A stretch of DNA of 64,000 bases from NCBI GenBank assembly GCA_008360955.1, contig LUCM01011253.1, forward strand, positions 1-64,000. Reading direction: 5' to 3'. The position numbers were made by a program, and so were the translations under genes. The DNA is from Fasciolopsis buskii (lineage: Eukaryota; Platyhelminthes; Trematoda; Plagiorchiida; Fasciolidae). Position 1 is the stretch's first letter; the number at the start of each line of letters is the position of its first letter. Positions 32,867 through 44,507 of the stretch are shown piece after piece. The notes under the pieces are model-generated. The model was not told the DNA's origin and made no database searches. It was given only the letters and a program-made list of their open reading frames with translations.

Positions 32867-35562
32867 TGCAGATCATCACTGGAATTCTGTAAGATCCGAC
32901 ATGTAAGTCACATTTGTTTTGAATGACGGTCGGTTTCATTTTAGTCCACGATTGACAGACTGTTCAACGGGAATATTGGATTAGTTAAGGCAGTCAAACA
33001 TAACTGATTGAGACATTTTTTGTTCCAATCAGGCCAATTTTCTGAGCCGGAATTTCTGTGCCAACAAACCTCCTGGTTGAAGCACACCACATCCAGCGTG
33101 CGTGATAAGCAAACATTCTGGTCGGGCAGTTTATTCATTCGAGTTTGCTAGCAAACAAGAAGGAGAGCGATTTGTGAATGAAATCCATTCAGTTTACGTG
33201 ACTTCGCTGATCGAGTGAAAGTCGAGTTTGCCATCTGAAATACGTCTGCAGTTAAACAAATAAACTATAAATTACTTGTCTCACTTTCGCCATATTAGTT
33301 CATCTATGCCTTGGGATATAGGTACAATGAGAAATCGGAAGTGTGCTGTATTGAACCTTTCCCAAAATGGATGGGGAAACAATTCACGAAAAACAGATAA
33401 TTTGCAATAGTCAGAAAGTGAACGCATGGATAGTAGTGATGAAAAATTGAGAACTTCTAATATAATAATATGATCAGAAGTGATCTTATGAAGTCATTTT
33501 TAGTTACTCAGCAACTTTACTTACTCCACAATGGAATTCGTAACCAAATTATAGCTTCAAAATGAGAGGTGACTGACATATTGGAGATTCAGACGGGACA
33601 AACCAATGCTTAAATTAATCTGTCTTCTTCTGGATCGGCCTTAGAAATTAGTGGTAATGCTTAGACTGTATTATCGACATTTTGGCTGTTGCTGTTTTAC
33701 TGAATCAATGTGAATGACAGAGAATTCCACAAAGCAGCGCTTTTTAAAATTCTTCCATTTAATCGCGCATTTCGCTGAACTGAGGAAATTTGTTATTTCG
33801 GGTACCCTTTGGGTCAAATTCTTGTTTTTCAGAAAGCACTTGGGAGGAAGAATTACCTTTAGTTTAATTTAGTGAAAGCGAATGTCTTCTCCGTCCGTTC
33901 TACCTGACAACGTATGCGTCCGTTTGGAAAAGATTGACAACATTGATTGTTTACTCTCCAGACCAAAGCTAAATATGTTGAAGATTTTCTACCACAATAA
34001 ATCTGCTGGAATTCCCATAGAGTTCGCCCTCTCATTGACTTCGATATTTGCAGTGTTTTCTTGAGCTGTCGTTTATAAAAGTTGAAAAATAGAACCAGTC
34101 ATGTTTTACGCAGTGTAAACGATGCTTATTAATTCATTGAAAAATTAAAAACAAACTGTGCTCTTGCGCCATGTGATCACTTCATTTCGTAGGGCCTCCT
34201 TGACGAGTCTGCATACCGATCTTTTGTTACTGTTGGGTACAGTTTTGCGGTCTGCTGCAGCTGCAAGAACGCAATCAGAATCGTGGCGACTAATTAACTA
34301 CAAAAGCGACCGTCCCACGACAGTCGTTGAGCGAAAGATAGTACCCCAGTGACGTTTCTCTGTAGTTGCGATTTACGATTGATGGTGTATCGTTGTTTTT
34401 TTCAGTTGCACAGTCTGTGGTCGGAGCTTTTTCAATACTTTCTAGTGACTGGGGTCAGTGAGTGAGACTATTTCAGGTAAGGTATGGCAGTTCCGTTATA
34501 TTGCTTCTACCATTAGTTATATTGCTTCTACTACTCATGTATATCACTACGGATAAACTATAGATGTCCTCTCCAAACTGCTGATTAGTTGTGATGAGCA
34601 TCCTGAGTTTTTTCGGTTTCGTGCACGCCACGATAACTCACCTGTTCTACCCTGCATTTTACTCTTCTAAGATATCCGTCCATAAGCAACCTCCTGTATG
34701 AATTTGCATCAAACAACACAAATGCAGCTACATATTTACTCCAAGGTTCATGACAAAAGTAGCTCAAAACCTGATCCGTGTTCTCCACCTGCACTTTGGT
34801 TCAGTACAGTTGCATCTTTGGGAGATTGGGCATGATTATCTTAACTTTGTTTACGATACATCTTCCAGATGAGATGTAGTTTACTCAATTCGACCGGTGT
34901 GCATCGAGTTAAGGGCGCAAAAATCCAGTTTGGGGCACACCACCATGCTTTTAACTACCAGAGTCGAAACTGAACCGCGTGAACTGTTCTTTGAGGCCAC
35001 CGAGTCAGCTGTGGCGCTCGGAGCCGAATTCCGATAGTGACCCTTCAAAAACTCAATCATCACTCCGGCATGAGCAGAGACTGCCGGTCATTTCCTTTGC
35101 CATTTGCGAATCATGATGAGCTCGAACCAGTGTGCAAAGTCTAGGCTTAAAGTGACAAAATTTGCAGTTCACGCTTGCCTTCTTTTCAATTACTCAACAT
35201 CTGTGTTTCTTAACGTGCACTACGAGTATCCAAATACTTTATTATATACATATTAGTAATAGGAGATTGAATGTTTTCATGAAATAATTCACCATATGTT
35301 ATCATCGTTCAACTCACCGTAAAGAAACCATGGAAGCACTGTACAGCTGTTTCATCCCTGTTTCATGAAAATAATCAATTTCCTAGTACTAACACGTATC
35401 AATTAGGTCATATCCAAAGCCTTCGTTATATTTAGGCTACCTGCAGAGAAGTCATCTATGAGTAGGGGTCGATCGCTGTGAACTAGCGGACAGTAACCAT
35501 GCAAATCAGTGACTGACAGGTGCAACATCATGTGGTGAAGTTCAACAAACCGTCCAGGGCCT
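32867..35562. other. No gene recognised (32.9-35.6 kb)
   Basis: Frames of 69 codons or fewer. A two-unit tandem repeat (GTTATATTGCTTCTAC twice) occurs at 34495-34537. Confidence 0.5.
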
Positions 35563-35720
35563 GCCCGGTAGCGTAATGACTAAGGCGTTCGACTCAGAAT
35601 CGTTTGTCCCGGGTTCGCGTCCCAGTTCGGGCGCGGTGGATATGCACTGCCGATGATTCCTAACAAGGATAAAACAGTTGTACAGTGCTTTCGTGGTTTA
35701 TTTATGGTAAATTGAGCGGT
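35563..35720 (+). mobile_element. tRNA-derived SINE, family 3 (Leu-CAG-like head)
   Basis: Positions 35563-35632 fold as a tRNA-like unit. The acceptor arms GCCCGGT and TTCGGGC pair with one T-T mismatch, an A-box lies near 35569-35583, the anticodon loop CTCAGAA would give CAG, and the T-loop lies in GGGTTCGCGTCCC (B box). No CCA or immediate T-run terminator follows. The downstream body, including TCCTAACAAGGATAAAACAG and ACAGTGCTTTCGTGG, looks like a SINE body rather than flank. A decayed tRNA-Leu gene is the alternative. Confidence 0.6.
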
Positions 35721-38700
35721 GATATCACATGGCGAATTATTTCACTTTATTAGGTCTTGGAATATACGAGCCTTGGCTGATGGAGATCGTTTCTGATAGG
35801 GACAACTCAAAAGAAAGAATATGATAAACATCGACCGATTACTTGCTCTTTAGCCCTGTCGACAGACTTGCAGTACGGGCTTCCTAACTGAATGCTGACT
35901 GAGATTCAAACTCGTGGCACGATGCAGTTACCAGGCAAACTTTCGTTGATCATAAATGATTCTGAAAATAATCATATTCATCCGGTCGCTTATTTTTCTT
36001 ATGGCGGTTTCCGCATAGTGAGGAATTTTCTCCTCGAATGCACCGATGTGTTCGACTGCTTCAGTTATGGCATCTTTCAGATCCCCTACTAGGAAAATGT
36101 GACGTTTAAGTGTCACGCTTGACTACTTTTCCAGGCACGTTAAATTTACTTATTTGGTAGAAATAAATCCTTACTCTTTCTGGTTCATGGTGGAAGTTCT
36201 CAATGGATCATTCTGCTATCATTCTTTTTTTCTTCTGGCTGAATCAAGGTTTTAGTTTCCCCGGACTTACTGGTTGCAAAAGTGTCAACGAAATTGCATA
36301 TGACCATCGTTACTAGACTGCTGAAATTTTTAGTCGAATGCGAACTAATCTGAACACATTTCATTCCAGAACTAATTCCAGACGCACTTATAAATGTTCT
36401 TAAGTCAGTTATCTTAAAATAATTCTAACTCAGTATGTACCGGATCGAACGTGTTGGACCTCTGTTTCATAGATGGCAAAGAATCAACGTTTTTCTTTAT
36501 AAATTTAGAAGATCGGGATTATCTTAAAGCTCTATGCGATTTATTAATTCGTAGGTTCTTGTTTTTCCCCTCAGCAATATTATAATGTATGGCATTGTAT
36601 TGGGTTGTATTTTGTTGTTTAGTTTTCTATGGCGTATTATTTCTTCTTCTTCTTGTTTTTTCTTGTACTGCACTACACTGCAGTTTATTGCATTGCATTG
36701 CATTGTAACTGTCGATTTGAAGTGAGGATTTTTTGATTACATTGGCATACCCGTGAATCGACTTGCATGTTGCAGTAGAACAAACTGATGTTCCCCAGTG
36801 GGTATCACTACGTTACCCGAATCAGAATGTACGACAACCTGACCTTATTTGGCTATAGCCTATTTGGTTTTGTGGACTTCCAAGTGCTGTTTAATTGAGG
36901 GCACTCGTTGTACTCAGATAGACTACTCATCTTCTTCTACCGTTTCCTGCTCATACATTTCCCAACTTGTACTACAGAGCACCAATACTCCGGACAAAAT
37001 TCTGCTGACAGACTCATGTATACATCACGCGACAAAGGACTCACAGCGGCACCGATAATTTTCCTCATTAGATTTCACCTAATTCTTACAAGACTATCTC
37101 TCGGGAAGCCTGTAGTTGCCTCCCTTCAAATTCCATGCTTGATTCTGAATAGAGAACTTGTACTGTGATAAAATGCATAAATCATGTCGAAAGGCTGCTA
37201 TGTGATAGCTAGAATCTATTAAACAACGATAAACCCGTAGTACGGATCTCGGTCATGCATTAAGTTTTCCCTTGAAGTGATTTCTGTGAACCAGGTTGGA
37301 GGATGAATTTTTGGGGACCGATAATTCTTCACTGAATTTTGTCGGCTTTCTACACCGGAAGGTGAAAGTCATTTGTATATCTTTGAATTCTTTATCAGTG
37401 AAGTGCCAAATATTGTGTATAATTGTGGATGAGACCTGTGCCCCGCCGAAACTAATATTCATGACTTTGTATCATAGGAACGGACAACGCGCATGACAAA
37501 AATTAGACTTATTTTGTCTACCTTCTTTAAAACTCTGCCAACTGTGGCACAGACGAGTGGACTAATAGACTTCCGATAATAAAATGTAACCATAAAACAT
37601 CGTTGTATTTTATCTAATTCAAAATATAAGAAATTAGAGTATCACGGTATGGGAATGCAACAGAAATAGCTGGAGAGACAAACCCAGCATTTCTGATTGT
37701 GCGCCAAATATTGTACCAAGCATCCCAATCAAATCAATTTTGGCATTCAACTTTACATGTAAGCCTTTGTGCACGCGGGATGGTAGGCTGTATTTTCGGA
37801 TTGTTTTCTTACGTGTTCCACGAATTAATTGAATGCAAAGTTTGAATTGAACGTTAGAATTTGTTTTGAAGCGAAGTTTTCGCAGATTCAGAAAGTCAGG
37901 GGACATAATCACATAATATAAATAAGAAATTTAGTGTAAAACTTACAAGTTTACTGATGGACATTCAAAATGCTCAAAATAATTGTGAATAGCCATCCCC
38001 ACATACACGGTTGAACTCCGAAAACAAATACGGTCTCAACCAGCGGTGGTCGTTGACGTTGGAACCTAAATCTTAGCAAGCCTACAGCAGCTAGATAATG
38101 TTTTTGGTCCCTACATACACCATTTTCTAGTTGGCAGTAAGGTGTACTTGTGAACATTGACCGATAGCTCTATCCAGTGGAATGTTTACCAGTGCAAAAA
38201 CTCCTTAGTTTTTGACAGTAAGTCGGGTTGCAAATTGTGTCGCTTTGTACATACTCCCCACCCCTTGAGATTTTTACTCATACTATTTCGTTAGTTTTAC
38301 CCCATCGAAACACACCATCAGTATTTTTGGATAAAGTACAAAGTACTTCAAAACCCAGGAACAACTTTGTCGGCCAGGAGTGTGATTAGCCTACCGTTCG
38401 ATTGTTGTGATTATTTTTTCTCAAGGTCAGCTTTCAGTACAAGTAGCCCGACTTGAGAACGTTTACCCATGGTAGTCAAAAAATCGACAAATTACATCCC
38501 TTGCCGACAAAGCTGTTGCTAACTTATGAAAACTTGCACACAAAACATCAAGTGGCGCGCTGATTTCTGATTCCCTGCGAACCGCGCTCGTTGTTTTCTG
38601 GATAATGGTTTACCGCCATATTAAAAATGTGATAACTTGCTTTGTATAAATGATTTACATTCACTGATGCATATTTTTCACAGGGTCCCACCAAATGGAT

Positions 38701-39604
38701 TAAATCCTGTCAGCTTTATGTAGTTGTTGGATGGAAAATGAGTGATTCGATTTAGGGGGAATAATCAGTACTAATATTTCAATGAATGACTGCCAAAATA
38801 TGATACCATTATTTCAGTGGATTTTCCTCTTTGGTACCACGCAATTCGCATTGTATTGCTAGATGTAGGGATTACTGCAGTCACGTGACCAGTACCAATT
38901 GGCATACACCCAATGAAAGGCGACTGAATTCTGACGAACGAACAAATAAGAGAGTGCGAAACTGATGAAGAAAATCACTTCCAAGCAAGCCAAGCCATTT
39001 TCGAATGCACGTTGGATTGCACGCGGCAGGTGTTTACGATCTTTTTATGCTACCAGATGTTTACGTTTCTCAGCTGTGCATACTGCCCACCAGTTAAGCA
39101 TTTATGAATAGCAAATGAATTAGGACAGACGGCTCAAGTGAAACAGAAGTTGTGATTTTTCTTGACTCCGGGTGAGTTTATAGTCGACTGATATGGACAC
39201 TCACATATCTGTCACTCATTTGATATTCTTCTCATCGAACTCCATAATAAATGTGTTTTGAAAGCATACTTCAAGGGGAATTTCACACCACTTTGTCATC
39301 GGGGTAAATATAATCGAATGGGTGACCGTGTGCGACAGGGTGGGAGTAAGTGAAAGAAAGAGTGGGACAGGATGCGAAAGATAATGAGTATGGATTAATG
39401 GGAGAACAAAATGCTCATGCATAATTTATGTTGCTCTGGGGTATAAGCATTTTTTGCAACTTATATCTGTAAGCAAGAGAAATCCCAAATAATGTCTTTA
39501 TTAACATTACCAATGCTATTCACGCATGAAACGTCCGCAGGCCAGGGAATAACTTAATACAGGTTTTAAAGTGCAGAAATCAATGAATTACGAATGAAAT
39601 CCTT
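35721..39604. other. No gene recognised (35.7-39.6 kb)
   Basis: Short frames only. A degenerate pentanucleotide repeat (CATTG/TATTG)n lies at about 36585-36712. Confidence 0.5.
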
Positions 39605-39692
39605 GAGCGGATTCGATTCCGACATAACAAACTGTGGAGTTGATTGGGAGCAACACAATTGAACGCTATCCACTAAGGTTTCACCCAGTCAG
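39605..39692 (-). repeat. tRNA-like / SINE-head sequence
   Basis: The minus strand reads GAAACCTTAGTGGATAGCGT (A-box-like), and about 45 nt later GTCGGAATCGAATCC (B-box-like). No clean cloverleaf forms. It is probably a remnant of a tRNA-derived SINE; no second copy was found in the window. Confidence 0.4.
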
Positions 39693-42600
39693 GAAGAAAG
39701 ACAGAATAAAGTAATACGGGCGACTAAATTTAACCTGGCATGAATCTTAGTTTCTCTTGAAATTTCGATTTGCCTATTGTCTGCGATCGTTTCAGACATT
39801 ATTTGAAATTCTTCCAACATTTTCTTGTTCATAAGCATCTAATTAAGGTTATTCCACTGTATTGTTCCCCGTATATTTGAGAACCCTGAGCTAACAACAA
39901 ACCTGAGGATAGCGCGTGGCGGACTGTTTGCTAGAAGAGCAGACGAGACGTTGGATAAACCCAGGATTTCAGTGGGTGGAAACAGTTCTCTAAAACCGTA
40001 ATTCAGAACTTTGTTTATAACCAAATAAAAACTTTGCAACATGAGTTCGACAGCTCATGGCTCAAGATAACCGCTGTAGAACTCGCTCAGTTATTCTTTG
40101 CTGAACATCGTGCGTGTAAAAAATCATATAATTACCAAGATACAGTAGTCTAATTGAAACATTGAGAAATTTCTGCCGAACGTGACGCGGCAAATCTTCG
40201 AATCAGGAAAATCAGAAGCATCTAAAGTTTTTATTTTTGTGTGAACTACTGCAAAGTAACTCGTATGAAACTCAACAAAATTATAGTGGATCGGTAATAT
40301 GAAAACGGTTATTTCGGTAGAATGCAGCCAAGTTTTTTACACCTGGTATGCGTAAAAATGCGAGAGTTCAAGTTGGCTCATCCAGGGTATTTATTATATA
40401 GCTAAGCTTTCTGAAACACTTGTCTAGTCAACATTCTGGGATGGTCGTAATAAGGTTTATTACAAGAACACAAATGGCCATTAAAAAAATGTGGTCCACT
40501 AATAATTCACCATGCCTTTCAGTAAATGAATTTGAGAATTCTTCATTTTCACTTGGAAACCATATTGTTTTGTCCATTTTAGTTGAGATGAATAGTAAAA
40601 GAAAACGTCCAGATGCGCTTGTTTGGGTCATTGAAATTTTATTGTCCACCGAGATCGCTAGGTGAATCACACCTACTGGTAAAAACTTTCATAAAACTTT
40701 TTCACTCAACAGATCACGTCACTTTCCGAACGCCTCAATATGATCAAAAGCATTGACTCAGGCTCAGTGTTGACTCTTCACCCTGAACGCGTCGAGGCAT
40801 GCCTCCGAATAATCTTACGCCTGTGGGAGCCATTGATGAGGTTGTCCCACTCACTGGATTCTCGCGATGGAGGAATTTCAATCAAAGTTTAATCAAATGT
40901 GAGAGCGAAGACCGCTACTCAATTTAGTAAAATTTATTTTTTATTACTTAAGTCACATTTAATCAGTCGAATGAAAATTGATTTTCGAAGAACAATAAAA
41001 ATGAAGTTGAGCAGATGCGAGATGGGCGGTTGAAAAGGAGAATATGCTCCTGCTCAACGGTAACTAGGAAATCGTAATTCGTGAATATCTGTGTACTTTC
41101 CAGATACGGAACATAATATCATGGGGTAGATCTTCGTTTAGCAGCCCAGAGGGTAAATGAACTCACTACAGATTCTTAAACATTATTCATGGTTAATTAC
41201 CAGTACTGGTGCCCATTTAATTATCCACAACCAAAAGATGTTCCATATGGCATGCGGCTCTCGCCTAAGCTCCAACTGGAAGACAGACTTATCCCTTCCA
41301 AATATGCTCACAGCGGCATAGTTTGCCTTCTAGTTGCAGAGCAATTTTGCTTCTGTTAAATCACGTTATTTTACGAATGATCAGAAATAGCCATGCGTGC
41401 TGAGGATTGAATCAAAACTGTTGCAGCCGGAATACGGGTTGAATCTGTGTTGTGACAGTAAGCAGGAAGAAGACGGAGTCGAAGGATGAAGATTTGTAGC
41501 AAAGAAAATATGCTGGAATAAGCGTTCGGGAATATTTAGGAAATGAATTAATAGTTCAGTCTTCCGTATTACTGAACTCTCTTCGGTGCTGTCCAGTCGT
41601 TTTTATTTATCAATACAACTCACTGAAACAAAAGGAGATAACTGAATGACATCCAAGCTGTCGTACGTCATGCAGCTATTTCCTAATTTCGGAACGCAGT
41701 CACCCTCAGCAGGCTCCGTCTTCGGAGCCACGTTTCCTCTTCTCCCATAGGCACTTTGCTTGTAATTTTATTTGGAGTGCGGACTAGCCCTTAAGTTGGA
41801 GCATATCCTTTATAGGCCCTAGCCCGTTGAATTGTACGATAAATTCTGGCTCCCTAGACCCAGGGGCATCAAGAATGACGCGGTTCCTAATTGGTAGCAG
41901 TATTTAAATTGCATAAGATTCTTTCAATTATCTTGCTTTTTTAGATGGAATTCCGGAAGCCGGCACAGATAAATACAAGGAGAATAATCCACTGGACTGT
42001 AATGGTGTTCTTGATGTACCACCACGTTTGCTGCCGTCGTGTGGCCTGTATAAGAGTTCACACCAGATTATCCTCATGTTTAAATGTACCATTAATTTGT
42101 AGACGAATCTGGCTACTGAAGTGGGTACATTTTACGTGATGTGCGAAAGTGGGTCTGAAGGAAAGCTTTTTTCACGGTTCGTCCAGTGGAGATCTGAGGT
42201 TTGCCTTGTGGTCGTGTGCATCTTCCTGCTATAGATTAAAAAACCATTGGATGTTTCTGTATTGTATTTTATTGCACTGTATTGCTTGGGTTTTTGCTTG
42301 CGTGAGTGTCCTCATTTCAGTCAAAAAGTAGGCGGTTGCCACCTCATCAAGAAACAGATTTGGAAGGAGGCGTAGCGAAGAGTAAACATTTGAAATTCAC
42401 GACAAATTGTGTAGAAAATCAGTCATTATTCGTTCTCGGGTAATGAGAATACGGGGTAGGTAGGGAACAGTTAATTCCCTATAGATATGAGGGAGGGTAT
42501 GGAGCGGACGTTAGGATGTGTCCTGACATGAAGACGACATTAAGAAAAGTCATTGCCTAAGGGATGGAACAGTTCCGAAAGAATTTCGTGCGCATATGTT

Positions 42601-42879
42601 TCGCACCCATATAGATCTATATCACATTGTTTTGCATAGCCCTTTCATTTGTGTTTAAGGTACATCACTAATAATTGACAAACCAAGACGGAGCGTTCTG
42701 AAGTCTTCCTTTGGTAGACCAGCAAAAGTGACAGGGTTGCAAGAGAGGAGAGCGGGATGAACACACTGGTAAACAAACAGAGAGATCGCATTTCGCCTAA
42801 CATGGAAAATGTCTCAAAAGTTTTATGTAAAATGATAGTCTTCAAAGATTTGTACACAATTGGAAATGTGGGAAGACCA
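39693..42879. other. No gene recognised (39.7-42.9 kb)
   Basis: Frames of 81 codons or fewer; the 40420-40670 region is open on both strands but unrecognised. A TATTG-type repeat lies near 42259-42290. Decayed RNase H or integrase of the gypsy element to the right could lie in the last few hundred bases but was not readable. Confidence 0.4.
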
Positions 42880-43640
42880 TCTTGTTAATGGCAATCCCCA
42901 AGTACTTGATGAAATCTATCCTAATGATTGGTTTAGTCTTAGTGAAATATAGGCCAGTCGTGTATGCAGACCAAGAAGAAGTAAACAAACATTCGACACA
43001 TTTTGACAAATCAACGTTTAAGTCAGAACGAAAAGAAATTCACAAAAAATGTGCTCCAGGATGCTTACTTCATACAGAAGAATTTATCTTTGGTTGGTTT
43101 GTCTAAGCCAAGCTTCCTTAATTAGCTCAAGCACCAACTCCGATTTCTTTAAGTGTTCTTCGGTATATCTACCATGGATGAAAAAGTTGTCCATACGTAC
43201 GAGACGCTTTAGTAGAATCAAATCTTTCAGCATGGGGTCTGTTAATCACTGAATTGTGGCAGATGTAGCCACCAGTCCAGGGTACATGTTTTGAAACTCA
43301 TAAATGCCTAATGGAATTGAGAGCGGTGTTTGTCTCGATCTGGTGGTTGAAATTCGACTTGCCAGTACACCAATAGTAAATCCAGAGAACCGAAATATTG
43401 TGCGCCACTTAATGCATCAAGCTTATCCTCTATTGTAGACATGGGATTCAACCGTCGATGGTCGATGAAGTCTCCGTTTTCCATCTTTCCTCTAAATCAG
43501 CACCGTTGGTTATATCATAGCAACTGAGGCAACTGGATGACGTCCTTCCTTAATATATGTTCAGTGACGTTTTAAGCCTTGCCTTGGTAATATTTCGATG
43601 TTCTACTAAGAGCTAACTTAGATCTGGCAATCAATATATT
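42880..43640 (-). mobile_element. Ty3/gypsy-type retrotransposon, degenerate RT
   Basis: Reading the minus strand through several frames gives gypsy RT blocks in order. A remnant of the VIQ...P and KDG block lies at about 43545-43475. IEDKLDALSGAQYFGSLDL follows from about 43433, then YWQVEFQPPDRDK. RMDNFFIHGRYTEEHLKKSE lies at about 43205-43145, and FIKYLGIAINK follows near 42900. The catalytic YxDD position reads RMDN, and frameshifts and stops are frequent, so the copy is inactive. No LTRs, protease or integrase could be recognised nearby. Confidence 0.75.
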
Positions 43641-44404
43641 GATAAATTATCTTGTGACATGTTCTATCTTGTTTTTCGCCATCCCATATGAAAAAATCAG
43701 CAAACTTTAGCACGGCATTAGCAAACTCTGTTACTTTTTATAGGTTCACTGTTTGCTAGAAATTCTGTAGGCTGTCGTTGCTGTTCGATTTCTAATACCG
43801 GCAAGACGTAAACCGAGCTCTGCATTCGTTGATTTCTTGCTTTTTATATTTCTGTAACCTAGGAGTATTGTCCTACTCGCCTAATCCCTCACATATGCAC
43901 ACTTTCGGGGGATGTCACGAATGACCATTAGACCACACGAGATATCTTCTGCCGCTTATACTGGAGGCCTATGAACCACTTAATACAATTCCAGTGTAAT
44001 TCCGACGAACCCCGTTGTGCACAGCTTCTTCCTACTACCAGAAGACAACGCGAAGTGGCACAGTAACGATGTGGCATCACCTCTGCGCTCCACTGCGATG
44101 GGATTCAAAAGGTTCCGAACCGCCCTGTTGTCCACCAAGCCCACTAATCAAGCTCATTAATCTTGAAGTTTACATGCACTAATTGTGATTTATTTGAATA
44201 AAAAGAAAGACCAGGAATGACAAGCCCACCTTTGGTGATGCCAAAGTCCATGCATCAATTTCGTCCCTCAATCCACCTTTCCTATTGCAACTCATAATTC
44301 GATGCCCGTAACTTTTAGGTATTTGCCAAGGCCAAGGGGCAACACTCTCTGAACGACGTAAGGAGGGCATCGAAAAATCAATGCACCATGTATTTGTCTT
44401 AATT
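43641..44404. other. No gene recognised (43.6-44.4 kb)
   Basis: May include further decayed gypsy sequence upstream of RT on the minus strand, but no protein block was readable. Confidence 0.35.
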
Positions 44405-44507
44405 GTGAGTGATATAATGGTAATAACAAGGTTAATAACGCGTTAGTGAAAAGGTTGGTGAGCCACATCCACGAATAGTGATGTGCTATTACCATAATAT
44501 CACTCAC
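44405..44507. repeat. 20-bp inverted repeat, 63-nt loop
   Basis: GTGAGTGATATAATGGTAAT at 44405-44424 is the reverse complement of ATTACCATAATATCACTCAC at 44488-44507 with one mismatch. It may be the ends of a small MITE-like element or a hairpin. Confidence 0.75.

Noticed and set aside
42645..43106. Frames of 70-74 codons on both strands beside the gypsy RT
   Set aside because: They overlap or abut the degenerate minus-strand RT and show no independent protein motif.
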